A DNA stretch of 9,325 bases from Promethearchaeota archaeon (GCA_016839635.1 JAEOTV010000108.1:1-9325), one strand, 5' to 3'; positions 1 to 5,805 are shown, numbered from the stretch's first letter. The notes: generated by a model from the sequence alone, not told the origin. Numbers and translations are program-made.

Positions 1-79
1 GTCGAAAAGCGGTAATATTTAAATATGAAAAGTGCTAATTATATTTTAATGATAAATTATAATTAATCTTATCAATAGT

Positions 80-87
80 TTTATAAA
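80..87 (+). promoter_or_regulatory. Possible TATA element for the Cys-rich gene
   Basis: TTTATAAA lies about 40 bases before ATG 124. With a start point about 25 bases downstream of the box, the leader would be short and just include the AGAAGTGAT ribosome site. The surroundings are almost pure A/T, so other boxes are possible. Confidence 0.3.
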
Positions 88-123
88 AAATTAATATATA
101 ATTTATAAGAAGTGATAAAAAAA

Positions 124-381
124 ATGTGTAATAGTTGTAATTGCGATGGATATGACCAATGTTCTATAGTTGGGTATATGCCAGTTGGCTTCTGCTGTAC
201 TAAATGCTATCTTTATAACGAGGCGCAGACGTGCTTAAAATCCAATGTGAAGGAGAAAGTTTCGAAGATTGAGCCTATAAGTGCTAAGATTGAAGATGGC
301 GTCTTAAAAGTTGTAGTTAAGAAGGACGAGAAAGAAGTACCCTTAGTAATTGACTTAGATAAGCAGCTTGGTTCTGAGTAG
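124..381 (+). CDS. Small Cys-rich putative metal-binding protein
   Basis: This gene encodes 85 residues in two parts. Residues 1-40 hold eight cysteines (C2, C5, C7, C13, C24, C25, C28, C37), which suggests a zinc or iron-sulfur knuckle. Residues 45-85 look like a short beta-strand module; the stretch AKIEDGVLKVVVKK resembles the last strands of an alpha-crystallin/Hsp20 domain, but it is too short to be one. There is no signal peptide or membrane segment, so it should be cytoplasmic. The frame also opens at GTG 112, but that GTG lies inside a Shine-Dalgarno-like AGAAGTGAT (109-117), 6 bases before ATG 124, so I prefer ATG 124. It converges on the leucine-rich repeat gene. I do not recognise the family; that it is a real gene is well supported by the ribosome site and composition. 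Confidence 0.72.
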   Translation: MCNSCNCDGYDQCSIVGYMPVGFCCTKCYLYNEAQTCLKSNVKEKVSKIEPISAKIEDGVLKVVVKKDEKEVPLVIDLDKQLGSE

Positions 382-435
382 AACATAAAATTAAAATTTA
401 ATTAGCATTGAAATTCCATTTGTTCAAGTGAATGG

Positions 436-479
436 ATCAATTCCCTGGCAAGCCCTTGAATAGAATGAGTGTGTGAGGT
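436..479. repeat. 44-bp dispersed repeat, copy 1
   Basis: This copy matches 2338-2381 at 38 of 44 positions and includes a perfect 16-base core, AATGAGTGTGTGAGGT (464-479). It lies between two convergent genes, 38 bases past the stop of the leucine-rich repeat gene. Read on the minus strand in one frame it gives TSHTHSIQGLARELI; four of the six differences from copy 2 are silent in that frame, which suggests a scrap of a once-coding sequence. It is flanked by ATTCCATT (413-420) and its inverse AATGGAAT (488-495). No start codon and ribosome site frame it as a gene here. Confidence 0.8.
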
Positions 480-517
480 AGTATTCAATGGAATGCATGA
501 GTGTACTTACAGGAGAT

Positions 518-1339
518 TTATATTATATTAACTCCTTTTTCTCTGAGGATCTCGAGGATTTTGGAGGATTCAATACTTACTTCATTATCCCGAAGGACGA
601 TTGTTTCTAATTTTACTAAATTCTCAAGTCCTTGTAAGTGTTCTAATCCATTAGCCTGTAAATCAAGGATCCTTAAATTTTGTAGTGTATCTAAACCTTT
701 AACTTTACAGATTTGATTACCCCCTATTTCAAGCACTTCTAGATTACCTAAATTATCAAAACCCTTAATCTCAGTAATATTGTTCTCATTCAAGTAAAAT
801 TCTCTTAAGTTAATTAAGTTATCTAGACCCTCGATCTCAGTTATCTTGTTCTCAGCTAAATTTAAGAATTCCAAATTTTTAATATTTTCTAATCCTCTAA
901 TTTCTAATATTTCATTTTTTGAAAGTATAAGCTCTCTGAGATTGGTTAATTTGTCCAATCCCTTAATCTCTGTAATAAAATTACTTCTTAGCCGCAAACT
1001 TTCTAAATTTTGAAGTGTTTCTAATCCTGAAATTTCAGAGATACGATTTTCAGACAGATCTAGCCCTTTTAAATTAATAAGATTTTCGAGATTTTCAATC
1101 TTGGTAATAATCTCACTCCGATTGATAGCTAGGTATTCTAAATCTTGTAAACCATCAAGATTTTCTATTTTTCTTAGGGAATGACTATTACATTCTAGAT
1201 AATTCAAATTTTTGAGATCCTGAAGTCCTTCAATCTCGTCAAAGTCAGTTATATTAATTGAAAGTGTTAACTTTCCGTCCTCTATAAAAATTTTATTTCC
1301 TCGGCAAATGACAAAATTTTTGGAATTTTTATCTGACAT
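518..1339 (-). CDS. SDS22-type leucine-rich repeat protein
   Basis: This is a 273-residue solenoid protein and probably a cytoplasmic protein-binding scaffold. After a 35-residue N-terminal cap there are ten tandem repeats of about 22 residues (residues 36-57, 58-80, then every 22 to about 256). They follow the pattern IxGLxxLxNLxxLxLxxNxITE, the SDS22/U2A' class that also includes internalin-like bacterial proteins. Repeat 2 has one extra residue; repeat 1 is degenerate in its Asn ladder. Residues 257-273 form a helical cap. There is no signal peptide, anchor or enzyme domain, so the partner cannot be inferred. The start ATG 1339 follows a TATA element by about 30 bases, giving a very short leader. 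Proteins of this kind are common in Asgard genomes, but the repeat class alone does not assign a function. Confidence 0.93.
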   Translation of the reverse strand: MSDKNSKNFVICRGNKIFIEDGKLTLSINITDFDEIEGLQDLKNLNYLECNSHSLRKIENLDGLQDLEYLAINRSEIITKIENLENLINLKGLDLSENRISEISGLETLQNLESLRLRSNFITEIKGLDKLTNLRELILSKNEILEIRGLENIKNLEFLNLAENKITEIEGLDNLINLREFYLNENNITEIKGFDNLGNLEVLEIGGNQICKVKGLDTLQNLRILDLQANGLEHLQGLENLVKLETIVLRDNEVSIESSKILEILREKGVNII

Positions 1340-1366
1340 TTCTAAGATTATTTAACGAACTGCGCC

Positions 1367-1379
1367 TTTATATATTTTT
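1367..1379 (-). promoter_or_regulatory. TATA element of the LRR gene
   Basis: On the minus strand the sequence reads AAAAATATATAAA, centred about 32 bases upstream of ATG 1339. An archaeal start point about 25 bases downstream would leave a leader of only a few bases. No clear Shine-Dalgarno precedes the ATG, which fits a leaderless or nearly leaderless message. Confidence 0.5.
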
Positions 1380-1418
1380 GGGCAGTGTTAACTTTGAGAT
1401 TTTCGAAAAATCATTAAA

Positions 1419-1449
1419 GTAAAAAAAAGAAAAAAAAAGAAAATTTTTT
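1419..1449 (-). terminator. Oligo-T terminator after the phospholipase C-like gene
   Basis: Directly past the stop codon at 1450 the minus strand has three T-rich tracts, including two runs of eight T separated by single C residues. This is a typical hairpin-less archaeal terminator. It separates the transcript from the LRR gene promoter. Confidence 0.6.
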
Positions 1450-2400
1450 TTAATGCATTTTGGGTATTTTCAGTAGATATTTCTCCACTAGACTCATCAT
1501 TGTAAGCAAAGTTGCAGTAGAGATTATCCCAAAAGTACTAAAGAAAAATAAGGCTTGGAATTCACTAAGCGTAAGATCGAGGGCTTCAGTTTGGTCCTTT
1601 GGTTCCTTTCCATCAGGAGGCTGCAGTGGTTCTTGAGGTGGGTTCTCACCAGAACATAGGCAATCAGTATAACCACCGTTTTCCAAAGCATAATTCAACG
1701 CTATAGCGGTATAATATATTGCCATATTAAGATTATGTTCAATAGTATCAAAATACATAGTACAATTGAAACTGTGAGTCAGTACATCGGGTCGCATGCT
1801 ATGAGTCCATAGAAGCTCTCGCGAATAACCAGTCCATACGCCTTCTACATCTTCCCAAAATTCCCAGTCAGTATTCGTAGGCTCATATTTATATAACCAT
1901 TGAGCATTTTTAAATCCATTTTCTCCATAATAGGTATCAAAAGCGGCTCGGTAAGTTGCCATGTAAGGATCGTAGTACGTTATTAAATTGCTTTGGAGTT
2001 TATTTCTTGCTTCATTTATATCGAAAAATTCAGTAACACCAACCTCTTGGTTTCTATCCCCATCATTACAAGTCTTATATGTAACATAATCAACATACTT
2101 TCCGAACTCACTATACCTTCCGGTTCCACTTAATACATGACCATAAAAAGTGGCATCAGCTATCACATGTGCCATAGCTCCTAACCAACCTGCGGCTCTC
2201 TGACAATCTCTCTTTTGAAAAGCTTTTTTAACTTCTTGATAATATATATTCGCTGCTCGTGCGGCAAGATCATTAATAATAAACCCGTCTAAAAAATATA
2301 GTTGATTATGACCAGTCGGGCGCGCTAATGTATTGAAATCAGTTCTCTGGCAAGTCCTTGAACTAAATGAGTGTGTGAGGTGGATATTACTTATTCCCAT
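1450..2400 (-). CDS. Zinc-dependent phospholipase C-like protein, N-terminus probably lost
   Basis: Homology to the zinc-dependent phospholipase C family (S1/P1 nuclease fold) is visible from about residue 27 (ARPTGHNQLYF). The core motif HVIADATFYGH (H78, D82, H88, numbered from ATG 2400) reproduces the His-x3-Asp-x5-His spacing of Bacillus cereus PLC H118/D122/H128. The next ligand segment, HSKYE in B. cereus, here reads YSEFG (Y96, G100), so two ligands appear lost. A Pro-rich linker (about 252-268) and one C-terminal membrane helix (about 283-302) suggest a surface-anchored protein. The family normally begins with a signal peptide and a Trp/His ligand segment; here the first about 26 residues are unrelated and come from a dispersed repeat and the overlapping ferredoxin end. 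The frame stays open to ATG 2454, deeper inside the ferredoxin gene. No ribosome site is seen at either ATG. It may be a pseudogene or a decayed enzyme. Confidence 0.72.
   Translation of the reverse strand: MGISNIHLTHSFSSRTCQRTDFNTLARPTGHNQLYFLDGFIINDLAARAANIYYQEVKKAFQKRDCQRAAGWLGAMAHVIADATFYGHVLSGTGRYSEFGKYVDYVTYKTCNDGDRNQEVGVTEFFDINEARNKLQSNLITYYDPYMATYRAAFDTYYGENGFKNAQWLYKYEPTNTDWEFWEDVEGVWTGYSRELLWTHSMRPDVLTHSFNCTMYFDTIEHNLNMAIYYTAIALNYALENGGYTDCLCSGENPPQEPLQPPDGKEPKDQTEALDLTLSEFQALFFFSTFGIISTATLLTMMSLVEKYLLKIPKMH
2338..2381. repeat. 44-bp dispersed repeat, copy 2
   Basis: This copy is 38/44 identical to 436-479. It begins 9 bases past the ferredoxin stop (2391) and runs into the 5' part of the phospholipase C-like frame, where it forms residues LTHSFSSRTCQRTD. 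In a different minus-strand frame it reads TSHTHLVQGLARELI, which is the frame better conserved between the copies. That phrase loosely recalls the start of mature zinc-dependent phospholipases (B. cereus has SHLWIVNRAIDIM), so the repeat could be a displaced N-terminal piece of such a gene. That reading is tentative. Confidence 0.8.
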
Positions 2401-2612
2401 GCGGAATGTCTTAAAATTGCGTTTGTTGGGCATACTTCTTGACAAGCCATGCAATCAGTACACTCACCAATATTTTCTGCTATGACTTTCCCCTCGACTA
2501 ATTCATATACTTCAACAGGGCACGCATTAATACAGTCCTCAGCACCAATGCATCTATCTAAATCAATTTCAACCCAATGTTCCCCTTCTTCCCATTTTTT
2601 AAGCTCTACCAT
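2391..2612 (-). CDS. Dicluster ferredoxin, CxxxxxCxxxCP plus 4Fe-4S type
   Basis: This is a small cytoplasmic electron carrier of 73 residues from ATG 2612. Cluster motif 1 (RCIGAEDCINACP, C21, C27, C31) lacks the usual second cysteine, with Ala in its place. This is the C-x5-C-x3-CP pattern of Sulfolobus-type ferredoxins, whose first site binds a [3Fe-4S] cluster. Motif 2 (CTDCMACQEVCP, C51, C54, C57, C61) is a standard [4Fe-4S] site whose fourth Cys pairs with the first motif in this fold. The lead-in HWVEIDLD and closing RHSAWE are typical of archaeal members. A TTG at 2630 would add six residues, but GTGAT (2617-2621) sits 4 bases before ATG 2612 and favours the latter. The redox partner is unknown; no oxidoreductase gene lies nearby. 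Its stop overlaps the start of the phospholipase C-like frame. Confidence 0.93.
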   Translation of the reverse strand: MVELKKWEEGEHWVEIDLDRCIGAEDCINACPVEVYELVEGKVIAENIGECTDCMACQEVCPTNAILRHSAWE

Positions 2613-2644
2613 GATAATCACAATAGTCAATAATTAAAGTTCTC

Positions 2645-2654
2645 ATATATTAAA
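2645..2654 (-). promoter_or_regulatory. TATA element of the ferredoxin gene
   Basis: The minus strand reads TTTAATATATG, centred about 38 bases before ATG 2612. The predicted start point near 2625 leaves a leader of about 12 bases that holds the GTGAT ribosome site. Confidence 0.4.
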
Positions 2655-2841
2655 GCAAATTTAAATATTATTGACTTAAAGTAATTTGTATATTAGTTAT
2701 TTTAGATAATTCTCCCTATGCATCTAATAAAAAGCAAATTGATTTTTAACCCAAATCAATTACTTCAATAAAAATAAGAAATATAAGAAAATACGATTTA
2801 AAATAATACTACTTAAGGAATTACTTAACGTATAGAAAAAT

Positions 2842-3933
2842 TCAATCGCTATTTTTAACTTTTGAATTAATATCAAACATATGTGAACTCCAGAACTCTA
2901 ATGAGGATATAATTTCATTTCTTCCAAGAAATCCAACAAATCGTTCACTTTCATCTTCCCTCACCACTAGCAATGTTGGTCCTTCTCTAATTTTGCTTAA
3001 TTTCTTCAATGCTACTTTTCCTGATTGTTTATCATCTATTGAATGAAATTCAGAAATATTCTTCATCAGATATCCCACTTTAATATCTGGTCTTTGTCGA
3101 ATCGGTACTTTTTTTAAGTCCTGGATATAGACTATTCCTACAATGTCAAAACCTTGATTCACGGGGAAAAATGATTGTTTATATTTAAAAAAATAATCTC
3201 TTAGTGCATCATCGACGTTAACATTAAAGGGAATCGCTACATTTGGAATGCTTAGCATGTCCTTAACAAAAATATTAGACAAAATCATCTCATTTCTTGT
3301 TTGATAATATGAACGCCTTGCTGATGATGTTATGAAGTTACCAATCAAAATTAACCAAAATCCACTGAAAATACCAATCGTGAAAATTTGGATAACCCCG
3401 TATGCCATCATACCATATCCAACGATTACTCCAACCCTAGAAGCTGATTTAGTCGCTGTCAATAGATTATCTCGCCGTTTCCATAAATATGCTCTTAATA
3501 ATCTCCCTCCATCGATTGGAAAAGCTGGAATAAGATTAAAGATGCCTAATCCTATATTTGATATACCTGAATATGCCAATGTTACTATTAAAACAGGATG
3601 AAGGGCAATCGGTAAAAATAAAAATATCATAAATCCCATCCCAATAATTAAGCTTGACAATGGACCAACTATTGAGATAACCATTTCAGATTTAGGTGTT
3701 CTTGGTTCTTCCTCAATTTTAGAGACTCCTCCAAACAAATATAACTCAATTTCCTCTACTTTGAGATCGTATTTTTGTGCCACGATTGAATGGCTTAATT
3801 CATGGATTAATATTGAAAAAAGCAAAATTAAACCACTTAGTAACCCAACTATAACTAAATCAATTAAAGGCGCATTAGGAATAATCGAAAGATAAAAACT
3901 TGTTGAATAGAATCCAACTAAAGCGATAATCAA
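2842..3933 (-). CDS. Site-2 protease family (M50) membrane metalloprotease with CBS pair
   Basis: This is an intramembrane zinc protease of the S2P/M50B family that cleaves within or next to membrane helices; the substrate is unknown. The catalytic motif HELSH (H44, E45, H48) lies in a hydrophobic helix. The second conserved motif NLIPAFPIDGG (133-143) carries the third zinc ligand, D141. Membrane helices lie at roughly 1-20, 24-48, 84-104, 112-135, 166-184 and 186-203. Two CBS repeats follow (about 219-275 and 284-346); such domains usually sense adenine nucleotides and regulate the enzyme. The frame from TTG 3933 lacks the usual lead-in, which continues in frame upstream (see 3934-4007), so the true protein is longer. 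The stop is followed by weak T5 tracts. It stands alone, transcribed leftward. Confidence 0.93.
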   Translation of the reverse strand: MIIALVGFYSTSFYLSIIPNAPLIDLVIVGLLSGLILLFSILIHELSHSIVAQKYDLKVEEIELYLFGGVSKIEEEPRTPKSEMVISIVGPLSSLIIGMGFMIFLFLPIALHPVLIVTLAYSGISNIGLGIFNLIPAFPIDGGRLLRAYLWKRRDNLLTATKSASRVGVIVGYGMMAYGVIQIFTIGIFSGFWLILIGNFITSSARRSYYQTRNEMILSNIFVKDMLSIPNVAIPFNVNVDDALRDYFFKYKQSFFPVNQGFDIVGIVYIQDLKKVPIRQRPDIKVGYLMKNISEFHSIDDKQSGKVALKKLSKIREGPTLLVVREDESERFVGFLGRNEIISSLEFWSSHMFDINSKVKNSD

Positions 3934-4007
3934 TATCGTAGATAAATGGAGTTTAATATTGATTCCATAAATTTTAGCTATTTTTATTTTTCCAACCTCT
4001 TTTTCAT
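3934..4007 (-). other. Missing N-terminus of the S2P gene behind a one-base frameshift
   Basis: Upstream of 3933 the protease frame stays open and reads IKIAKIYGINIKLHLSTI, the typical S2P lead-in (GIxIxxHxS before the first helix), but no ATG, GTG or TTG occurs in this frame. An ATG at 4007 begins MKKRLEK and stops after seven codons. Adding one A to the A5 run (3987-3991) joins the two parts into MKKRLEKIKIAKIYG, a normal start. Either the base is missing by assembly or sequencing error, or the gene carries a real frameshift. An ATA start at 3987 behind GAGGT (3995-3999) is the alternative. Confidence 0.6.
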
Positions 4008-4148
4008 GTTTTATTTTATACTTTATACTATCTATAAACTTATTATTTTAAATCGAAAATATAGATTTCTAATCTAATTATATTAATTCATCTATTAATT
4101 CTCTTTTATTATTAAATGAAATAAAATTAGGCAAGGAAACCATATTTT

Positions 4149-4158
4149 AAAAAAAAAA
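4149..4158 (-). terminator. Oligo-T tract downstream of the SCP2/GDPD unit
   Basis: A run of ten T on the minus strand lies about 115 bases past the stop of the GDPD-like gene and before the S2P gene. A small hairpin, ATTGA/TCAAT with a 4-base loop (4215-4228), lies between. The tract is a plausible transcript end for the leftward two-gene unit. Confidence 0.4.
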
Positions 4159-4240
4159 TTAGGTTTATTTTGAAGGATACAAAGAAAGATTATTAAATGC
4201 ATGGATCAAAATTAATTGATTTTTCAATATTCATTTATGT

Positions 4241-4271
4241 CTTATTCCCATGAAGATTGTTTTAAAATTGA
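4241..4271 (-). pseudogene. Orphan 3' tail of a second ferredoxin gene
   Basis: This stretch matches the end of the ferredoxin gene (2390-2420) at 26 of 31 positions, with the first 12 plus-strand bases CTTATTCCCATG identical. On the minus strand it encodes SILKQSSWE followed by TAA, against AILRHSAWE followed by TAA in the intact gene. The frame differs from the GDPD-like gene whose stop codon lies at 4274-4276, and it is closed by a stop 3 codons upstream, so only the tail survives. It looks like the remains of a ferredoxin copy interrupted or replaced at this point. Confidence 0.6.
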
Positions 4272-4273
4272 GA

Positions 4274-5029
4274 TTAATTAATCCTTTGAATCTCATCTCT
4301 CATTCTCAATACTCTCTCTGGCAAATTCGAAAAGACTGCGTCAACAAACTCACCATTATAATTCATGGAAAGGAAATTTTTTATCGTTCTTTCAAACTGA
4401 ATACCCCATATGTAAAACGTAAAACCTCTATCTTTGACTATTTTAAATAAATCATAATCCGCATAATTGAAATTGACATTGATTCCTTGGACATTTAACT
4501 TTCTCATATTCTCTAATTCTAGATGTTTCTCATTAATAATTGAATGTTTTAAGAAAATCGAATTAATTAATGTGACATCTTGATTGAACTCTCTAATCTT
4601 AGAAAAAATATCAGGTAGAGGGCGAGGGTAGAGAGCCGGTTTTCCAATTTCTATATTATTAATTAAATTAAATTCTTCAGCAATTTCAATTATTTTTATA
4701 CCTACTCCAGGTTCAGTTATGTCAAAATTATATTTAATATCATATTTTTTAAAACCTGTAAAAACTTCACGAAGAGTTGGAATTGTTTCACCATTCTCTA
4801 ATTTAAACTCTTTAATATCATTAATAGTTAATTCATTAATTAAGACATCATTTCCATTTTTTTTGAGACTTTGATAAAAGCTTAGAACAATTTCTCCGTC
4901 TTTTGACAATTTGGCTTCAGTTTTTATCCCATCGACTCCCATATCAATTGCATTCTGAAATGAAGAAAATGTATTTTGTACACCTGTGAATCCAGATCCT
5001 CTATGCCCCCAAATAAAAGTTCTATTCAA
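4274..5029 (-). CDS. Glycerophosphodiester phosphodiesterase-fold protein lacking catalytic residues
   Basis: This protein of 251 residues has the GDPD TIM-barrel layout: WGHRG (7-11), NT (19-20), GVDGIKTEAKLSKDGEIV (31-48), a middle barrel strand with NFDI (101-104), and the closing YIWGIQ (206-211) and VDAVFSNLP (229-237). The first catalytic His (H9) and Arg are kept. The metal-binding pair E-x-D is K36 and E38, the second HD is F51-Y52, and the later metal Glu is probably D103. This points to loss of phosphodiesterase chemistry or a changed activity. There is no signal peptide. The start TTG 5029 is fixed by GGAGGTG (5037-5043) 7 bases upstream, inside the end of the SCP2 gene; the genes overlap by 8 bases and are probably translationally coupled. 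The pairing suggests binding of a lipid head group or glycerophosphodiester. Confidence 0.85.
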   Translation of the reverse strand: MNRTFIWGHRGSGFTGVQNTFSSFQNAIDMGVDGIKTEAKLSKDGEIVLSFYQSLKKNGNDVLINELTINDIKEFKLENGETIPTLREVFTGFKKYDIKYNFDITEPGVGIKIIEIAEEFNLINNIEIGKPALYPRPLPDIFSKIREFNQDVTLINSIFLKHSIINEKHLELENMRKLNVQGINVNFNYADYDLFKIVKDRGFTFYIWGIQFERTIKNFLSMNYNGEFVDAVFSNLPERVLRMRDEIQRIN

Positions 5030-5561
5030 CCTTTAGCACCTCCAGTTCCCTATTAATTTCTAAACCTAATTTTATAAGATCAAAATAAACTACTACATAT
5101 TGAAGATCCCCCTGTGCTTTAATATCTCCTGCTAAAAAAGCGCTATAAGCATCCACATTTCCAAGAAGTATTTGATTCATTGTCTTTTGAGAACAAGTTA
5201 TGGAGATATCAGCTCCTTCAAGTTTACCTTTCCCACACTTAAATTCTCCTTCTCCAAAAACAACCCAATATTTAAAATCCGAATTGTTTAATTTAGTCTG
5301 CACAATATTTTTTTTTAAAAAGCCTAGTTCTTGATAAAATTCATCATTTTTTCCTGCTAATTGCTCAAGAGCTTTGCTAGATTTCATAATATTTTTATTA
5401 ACACAGCAACTTTCGCACATAAATTCACTTAAGGAAATAGTTCCACAGTTTTCCATATAACATTCCCATTGATTTGTTTCATGATTAACATTAATACTAT
5501 AACCACATTGTAATGGCAGAGTGTCGATTGTTTTGCCACATCCACTACATTTTAAACTCAT
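5022..5561 (-). CDS. Zinc-ribbon plus SCP2 sterol-carrier domain protein
   Basis: This 179-residue protein joins an N-terminal Cys-rich part to a lipid-binding SCP2 domain. Residues 1-55 carry C5-x2-C8, C19, C34, C39 and C49-x2-C52-C53, enough for one or two zinc sites. Residues 72-170 match SCP2: a strand with YWVVFGEGEFKCGKG, then GADISITCSQ, the NQILLGNVDAYSAFLAG helix and loop, and DIKAQGDL before the final helix. SCP2 domains hold a hydrophobic ligand (sterol, fatty acyl or isoprenoid) in a tunnel and have no catalytic residues. No signal or membrane segment is seen, so it should be cytoplasmic. The start ATG 5561 has GGTGAT 6 bases upstream. It is the first gene of a two-gene unit with the GDPD-like protein, which argues for a joint role with phospholipid-derived molecules (inference). 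Confidence 0.9.
   Translation of the reverse strand: MSLKCSGCGKTIDTLPLQCGYSINVNHETNQWECYMENCGTISLSEFMCESCCVNKNIMKSSKALEQLAGKNDEFYQELGFLKKNIVQTKLNNSDFKYWVVFGEGEFKCGKGKLEGADISITCSQKTMNQILLGNVDAYSAFLAGDIKAQGDLQYVVVYFDLIKLGLEINRELEVLKVE
5037..5043 (-). promoter_or_regulatory. Shine-Dalgarno that sets the TTG start of the GDPD-like gene
   Basis: GGAGGTG on the minus strand, 7 bases before TTG 5029, lies within the last codons of the SCP2 gene. It is the strongest argument for the non-ATG start and for coupled translation. Confidence 0.8.
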
Positions 5562-5567
5562 TTTAAT

Positions 5568-5573
5568 ATCACC
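5568..5573 (-). promoter_or_regulatory. Shine-Dalgarno of the SCP2 gene
   Basis: GGTGAT on the minus strand, preceded by AA and 6 bases before ATG 5561, confirms that start. Upstream, ACTTATTAACC near 5620-5630 could be the TATA element, but this is weak. Confidence 0.7.
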
Positions 5574-5663
5574 TTTTCTATAATTTCAGTAATCTTATAG
5601 ATTCCACTAATAACTAGGGTTAATAAGTATTCATATTATTTTTTGAGTAGAAATGACCAAAAA

Positions 5664-5756
5664 CTATGATTTTTTTTTTGTCATTTGTGAGGATTTATTA
5701 TAAGATATTACAAAAGTTCTAATTTGAGAGAAGACTGGCTCCCACTGACCATCCAT
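5664..5756 (-). other. Possible 30-codon ORF in the gap before the SCP2 gene
   Basis: The 320-base gap 5562-5881 holds the SCP2 promoter region, a terminator tract and this short minus-strand frame from ATG 5756 (MDGQWEPVFSQIRTFVISYN to a Lys-rich end). The frame continues upstream to a TTG near 5795 through a hydrophobic stretch, then runs into the oligo-T tract. The composition is protein-like, but there is no ribosome site, and the end falls in an A10 run. It may be a gene remnant or chance. Confidence 0.2.
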
Positions 5757-5796
5757 AATTTCATCTTGTGAATAAAACTGAAAATATAAAAAATTC

Positions 5797-5805
5797 AAAA
5801 AAAAA
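5797..5805 (-). terminator. Oligo-T tract after the secreted protein gene
   Basis: Nine T in a row on the minus strand lie about 77 bases past the stop at 5882, with a shorter T7 tract at 5826-5832. Such tracts end archaeal transcripts without a hairpin. Confidence 0.4.

Noticed and set aside
436..479. Box C/D RNA or tRNA fragment as the nature of the 44-bp repeat
   Set aside because: No proper C, D, C' or D' boxes and no tRNA arms can be drawn, and the silent pattern of differences fits coding descent better.
501..716. Plus-strand frame of 71 codons opposite the LRR gene
   Set aside because: It is the antisense reading of the regular leucine-rich repeats, has no ribosome site, and gives a Ser/Leu-rich sequence with no recognisable motif.
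3332..3601. Plus-strand frame of 89 codons opposite the S2P protease
   Set aside because: The minus strand has the HELSH and PIDGG protease motifs across this region; the plus reading is an Ile/Pro-rich shadow.
4078..4143. Minus-strand 21-codon frame MVSLPNFISFNNKRELIDEL
   Set aside because: Too short, without a ribosome site, and it begins right after the oligo-T tract of the upstream unit.
4250..4450. Plus-strand frame of 66 codons opposite the end of the GDPD-like gene
   Set aside because: It overlaps the conserved closing motifs of the GDPD barrel on the other strand and has no ribosome site.
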